From: Mycoplasma sp. CAG:877
GTDB lineage: Bacteria > Bacillota_I > Bacilli_A > RF39 > UBA660
Direction: 5' to 3'
DNA length: 22,668 nucleotides
NCBI GenBank assembly: GCA_000433455.1
Contig: HF992479.1
Span: 1 to 22,668, forward strand
A model generated the notes under the pieces. It did not search any database. It saw only the letters and a list, made by a program, of their open reading frames with translations, and had not been told where the DNA came from. The translations under genes were made by a program, and so were the position numbers. Below, one piece after another: positions 22,580 to 22,668 of the stretch (positions are counted from its first letter, which is position 1; each line of letters begins with the position of its first letter).

Positions 22580-22668
22580 TTAAGGGCTTGGAGGAGGACC
22601 GCCTGGACCACCTGGGCCGCCTGGACCACCTGGGCCGCCTGGACCACCTGGGCCGCCTGGCCCACCTG
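22580..22668 (-). CDS. C-terminus of an upstream T4SS-operon protein with Gly-Gly-Pro repeats (partial)
   Basis: The last 28 codons before a TAA (22582-22580) are visible; the rest lies beyond the right edge. They read as Gly-Gly-Pro repeated about eight times, then PPSP. Such a tail is probably disordered or collagen-like. It lies 22 nt before the PrgI-like start, so it is the gene just upstream in the operon, where Gram-positive T4SS loci often have a pilin or a VirB6-like membrane protein. Which one cannot be decided from this fragment. The alternative frames on this strand would give other repeats, but only this frame ends in a stop placed properly before the next ribosome site. Confidence 0.65.
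   Translation of the reverse strand, partial: GGPGGPGGPGGPGGPGGPGGPGGPPPSP
22601..22668. repeat. GC-rich 18-bp tandem repeat
   Basis: The unit GCCTGGACCACCTGGGCC occurs three times exactly (22601-22654) and a fourth time in part, with one change (A to C at 22661). It encodes six residues of the Gly-Gly-Pro tail on the minus strand. Its G+C content contrasts sharply with the rest of the window. The array continues past the edge. Confidence 0.95.

Noticed and set aside
22601..22668. CRISPR-like array
   Set aside because: The 18-bp units are directly adjacent, with no spacers, and read as codons for Gly-Gly-Pro.

Overview
The window is about 22.7 kb of AT-rich DNA (roughly 30% G+C by eye) from a low-G+C Gram-positive bacterium of the Bacilli type. 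Evidence for this is the strong AGGAGG-type ribosome sites, a Trp T-box leader, a PerR-type Fur protein and several gene neighbourhoods shared with Bacillus subtilis. UGA serves as a stop (end of the 70-aa ORF at 9563) and UGG as Trp, so the code is the standard bacterial one and not the Mycoplasma code. The content fits an uncultured, probably gut-associated Bacilli lineage; that placement is inference.

Region 1 (1-2010): an edge-truncated unknown gene, a divergent three-helix membrane protein, then a peroxide-stress pair perR-rubrerythrin. The pair sits behind a near-consensus sigma-A promoter and a perfect 19-bp palindromic operator. A small membrane protein gene follows on the plus strand.

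Region 2 (1975-7423, minus strand): trigger factor -> Lon -> SpoVID-like LysM protein -> YsxE/CotS-like pseudokinase. This is a shortened version of the B. subtilis order tig-clpX-lonB-lonA-...-spoVID-ysxE. It suggests that the organism makes spores or descends from a spore former. tig and lon each have a recognisable sigma-A promoter and terminator.

Region 3 (7424-9775): a Trp-specific T-box riboswitch and trpS on the plus strand, with a yjbA (DUF3603) homologue convergent to them, also neighbours in B. subtilis. A small membrane protein is translationally coupled to yjbA.

Region 4 (9834-13110, minus): a rhodanese-like protein, a TVP38/DedA-type membrane protein, RmuC and a DUF2628-like membrane protein.

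Region 5 (13169-22668, minus): one long operon for a Gram-positive type IV secretion system. In transcription order it holds the Gly-Gly-Pro-repeat C-terminus of an upstream protein cut by the window edge, a PrgI/VirB3-like protein and a VirB4 ATPase split into two coupled ORFs. These are followed by a membrane-anchored wall hydrolase (SpoIID-like plus C39-like domains), a membrane-anchored protein with Asp-rich loops, a VirD4 coupling protein and a single-pass surface protein with a highly acidic cytoplasmic tail. It ends at a strong terminator. No relaxase, integrase or att site lies in the window, so whether the system conjugates DNA or secretes protein is open. This operon is the most unusual part of the window.
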